The notes below the pieces were generated by a model that saw only the letters and a program-made list of their open reading frames with translations, was not told the DNA's origin and searched no databases. From Caballeronia sp. TF1N1 (lineage in GTDB: Bacteria; Pseudomonadota; Gammaproteobacteria; Burkholderiales; Burkholderiaceae), in assembly GCF_022878925.1 (NCBI RefSeq), contig NZ_CP084626.1, forward strand, positions 2,232,001-2,296,000: a stretch of DNA of 64,000 nucleotides. The letters are read 5' to 3'. The position numbers and the translations under genes are program-made. This document shows positions 62,371 to 64,000 of the stretch, in pieces (position 1 is the stretch's first letter; every line of letters starts with the position of its first letter).

Positions 62371-63399
62371 TTAGTCACTGTTGCCGGCCACGATGCCCAT
62401 GACCGCCATGCGCACGGCGATGCCGAAGGTCACCTGATTGAGAATCACCGACTGCGGGCCGTCGGCCACTTGCGAGTCGATTTCCACGCCGCGATTCATC
62501 GGCCCCGGATGCATCACGATGGCATCGGGCGCGGCGAGCGCCAAACGCTCGGGCGTCAATCCCCAGCTCTTGAAATACTCCTGCGCGGAAGGCAAGAGCG
62601 CGCCGCTCATGCGCTCGTTCTGCAGGCGCAGCATGATGATGACGTCGACGCCCTTCAAGCCTTCGTCGAGGTTGTGGTAGACGTGCACGCCCATCTGGTC
62701 GAGATTGCCGGGCAAAAGCGTGCGCGGCCCGATGGCCCGCACTTCCGGCACGCCGAGGGTGGTCAGCGCGTGAATGTCCGAACGCGCGACACGCGAATGC
62801 AGAATGTCGCCGACGATCGCCACGCGCAGCTTGGTGAAGTCGCGCTTGTAGTGGCGAATGGTGTACATGTCGAGCAGGCCTTGCGTCGGATGCGCGTGAC
62901 GGCCATCGCCCGCATTGATCACGTGCACGTGCGGCGCGCAATGCTCGGCGATCAGATACGGTGCGCCACTCGACGCATGACGCACGACGAACATGTCGGC
63001 ATGCATGGCGGAGAGATTGTTGATGGTGTCGAGCAGGGATTCGCCCTTGCTCGTCGACGACGCGTTGATGTTCAGGTTCAGCACGTCCGCCGACAAGCGC
63101 TTGGCCGCGATCTCGAAGGTCGTGCGTGTGCGCGTCGAGTTCTCGAAGAAGAGGTTGAACACCGACTTGCCGCGCAAAAGCGGCACCTTCTTCACTTCGC
63201 GATCCGTGACGCTCACGAACTGCTCGGCGGTATCGAGAATATGCGTGACGACGGCGCGCGGCAGTCCTTCGATGGTCAGCAAGTGCTTCAGCTCGCCATT
63301 CTTCGTGAGCTGCGGATTGCCGCGTAGAAAGCCGTAGCGGAATTTGTCGGCGGCAGCGGGCGCGCCTGCATCGGCGGAACCCTGAGTGGCGGTGTTCAT
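62371..63399 (-). CDS. pyrB: Aspartate carbamoyltransferase catalytic chain
   Basis: The 342-residue enzyme joins carbamoyl phosphate and aspartate in pyrimidine synthesis. It has [12 protein letters not shown], the [11 protein letters not shown] segment, and [13 protein letters not shown], all typical. It has the N-terminal extension of about 25-30 residues seen in the class that associates with PyrC'. It lies between pyrR and pyrC' with short gaps. Confidence 0.97.
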   Translation of the reverse strand: MNTATQGSADAGAPAAADKFRYGFLRGNPQLTKNGELKHLLTIEGLPRAVVTHILDTAEQFVSVTDREVKKVPLLRGKSVFNLFFENSTRTRTTFEIAAKRLSADVLNLNINASSTSKGESLLDTINNLSAMHADMFVVRHASSGAPYLIAEHCAPHVHVINAGDGRHAHPTQGLLDMYTIRHYKRDFTKLRVAIVGDILHSRVARSDIHALTTLGVPEVRAIGPRTLLPGNLDQMGVHVYHNLDEGLKGVDVIIMLRLQNERMSGALLPSAQEYFKSWGLTPERLALAAPDAIVMHPGPMNRGVEIDSQVADGPQSVILNQVTFGIAVRMAVMGIVAGNSD

Positions 63400-63426
63400 G
63401 ATGATCCCGGTGTTGCCTTGAATGGG

Positions 63427-63942
63427 TTACTGAGCGCGCGATTCAGTGGTGAAGTCGAAGCCGCCGTCCGCGCGTCGCGCGAGCACGAGGCCTTCGTTCG
63501 CGGGTACGTCCACCGTGCCGCCGACGAAGCGCGCCGCAATGGGCAACTCGCGTCCGCCGCGATCGGCGAGCACGGCGAGATCGACCGAAGCGGGACGCCC
63601 GTAATCGTAGAGTTCGTTGATGGCCGCGCGCACCGTGCGTCCCGTGGACAGCACGTCGTCGATCAGCACGATACGGCGGCCGTCGACCGCGAACGGCAAC
63701 GAAGTCGGGCTCGCCTGGCTATGCAGGCCCTTCTTCGCGTAGTCGTCGCGATGCAGCGCCACGTTCACCACGCCGAAGTGCGGCGCGTTGAACTCCTTGG
63801 CGAGACGCTCGGCAAGCCACACGCCGCCGCTATAGATGCCGACGAGCGCGACACCCTCTTCTTCGGCGAGCGCGTTTTCATACGCGGCATGAATCGATTC
63901 GACGAGCGCGCGATACAGCGCTTCGGCGTCAATGGAACTCAT
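63427..63942 (-). CDS. pyrR: PyrR bifunctional regulator / uracil phosphoribosyltransferase
   Basis: The 171-residue phosphoribosyltransferase-fold protein has the PRPP-binding loop RIVLIDDVLSTGRTVRAAI (about 90-108). In Gram-positive bacteria PyrR binds pyr mRNA; in proteobacteria its regulatory role is less clear. Its ATG lies inside the 3' end of ruvX (14-base overlap), and pyrB follows after 27 bases. Confidence 0.95.
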   Translation of the reverse strand: MSSIDAEALYRALVESIHAAYENALAEEEGVALVGIYSGGVWLAERLAKEFNAPHFGVVNVALHRDDYAKKGLHSQASPTSLPFAVDGRRIVLIDDVLSTGRTVRAAINELYDYGRPASVDLAVLADRGGRELPIAARFVGGTVDVPANEGLVLARRADGGFDFTTESRAQ

Positions 63943-64000
63943 GATCGTCGGGAAGTCCGTCGAGGTATTGTTGAAGAATGACGCGGGCGGCTTCCGCGTC
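63929..64000 (-). CDS. ruvX: 3' end of ruvX (YqgF-family Holliday junction resolvase), cut by the window edge
   Basis: Only the last 23 codons are visible, reading DAEAARVILQQYLDGLPDDH and ending in TGA. The Asp-Ala-x-Ala-Ala followed by ILQQYL matches the C-terminus of YqgF/RuvX proteins, and this gene usually precedes pyrR in Burkholderiales. The stop overlaps the pyrR start. Confidence 0.75.
   Translation of the reverse strand, partial: DAEAARVILQQYLDGLPDDHEFH

Noticed and set aside
61105..63327. An open frame of 740 codons on the plus strand
   Set aside because: It is antisense to pyrB and the pyrC-like gene, both with intact family motifs.

Overview
The window looks like a chromosomal segment of a high-GC betaproteobacterium of the Burkholderia sensu lato group (Burkholderia, Paraburkholderia or Caballeronia). 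The support is codon choice rich in GCG/CGC, an O-antigen locus with rml genes next to apaH on one side and a WbpM/WbpL/WbpV-like set on the other, and a ruvX-pyrR-pyrB-pyrC' operon. I assign no species. I saw no tRNA, rRNA, CRISPR array, insertion sequence, prophage or integrase.

Region 1 (1-27.4 kb) is an exopolysaccharide (EPS) locus of the Wzy-dependent type. A minus-strand operon runs manC, wcaJ, wza, wzc, gmd, fcl, a GT4 transferase and wcaI (18.1 to 6.7 kb) and ends at a hairpin terminator. Around it lie a polymerase-like membrane protein cut by the left edge, a second GT4, a WcaF-like acetyltransferase, a GMC oxidoreductase, a secreted lipoprotein with glycoside-hydrolase (clan A type) features, a GDP-mannose hydrolase, galU, two paralogous GlxA/AraC-type regulators, a PAP2 phosphatase and a LysR regulator. 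GDP-mannose (ManC), GDP-fucose (Gmd and Fcl) and UDP-glucose (GalU) feed a chain started by WcaJ on undecaprenyl phosphate and exported through Wzc and Wza. No Wzx flippase or Wzb phosphatase is visible, so at least those lie outside the window.

Region 2 (27.4-59.1 kb) is an O-antigen locus of the ABC-transporter type. The conserved ends are rmlBACD (dTDP-L-rhamnose) at the apaH side and a dehydratase / initiating transferase / reductase set (probable UDP-QuiNAc synthesis and priming) at the other. Between them is a variable, visibly less GC-rich core: YfhO-like protein, polyprenyl-phosphate glycosyltransferase and GtrA (a probable periplasmic glycosylation cassette), an acyltransferase, an APS kinase with a sulfotransferase, a second manC, several glycosyltransferases, an acetyltransferase, one Wzm permease with two Wzt ATPases, and a protein of about 1160 residues joining a methyltransferase, 21-residue coiled-coil repeats, a GT2-like domain and a GT4-like domain.

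The most interesting object is that fusion next to the duplicated Wzt. Its methyltransferase plus repeated coiled coil recalls the chain-terminating WbdD ruler of E. coli O8/O9a, but here it is fused to glycosyltransferase domains and encoded beside a second Wzt. Sulfation, methylation, acetylation and side-chain glycosylation of one O-antigen are all plausible.

Region 3 (59.4-64 kb) is housekeeping: apaH, a lysophospholipid acyltransferase, a dihydroorotase-like PyrC' that lacks its metal-binding histidines, pyrB, pyrR and the 3' end of ruvX.
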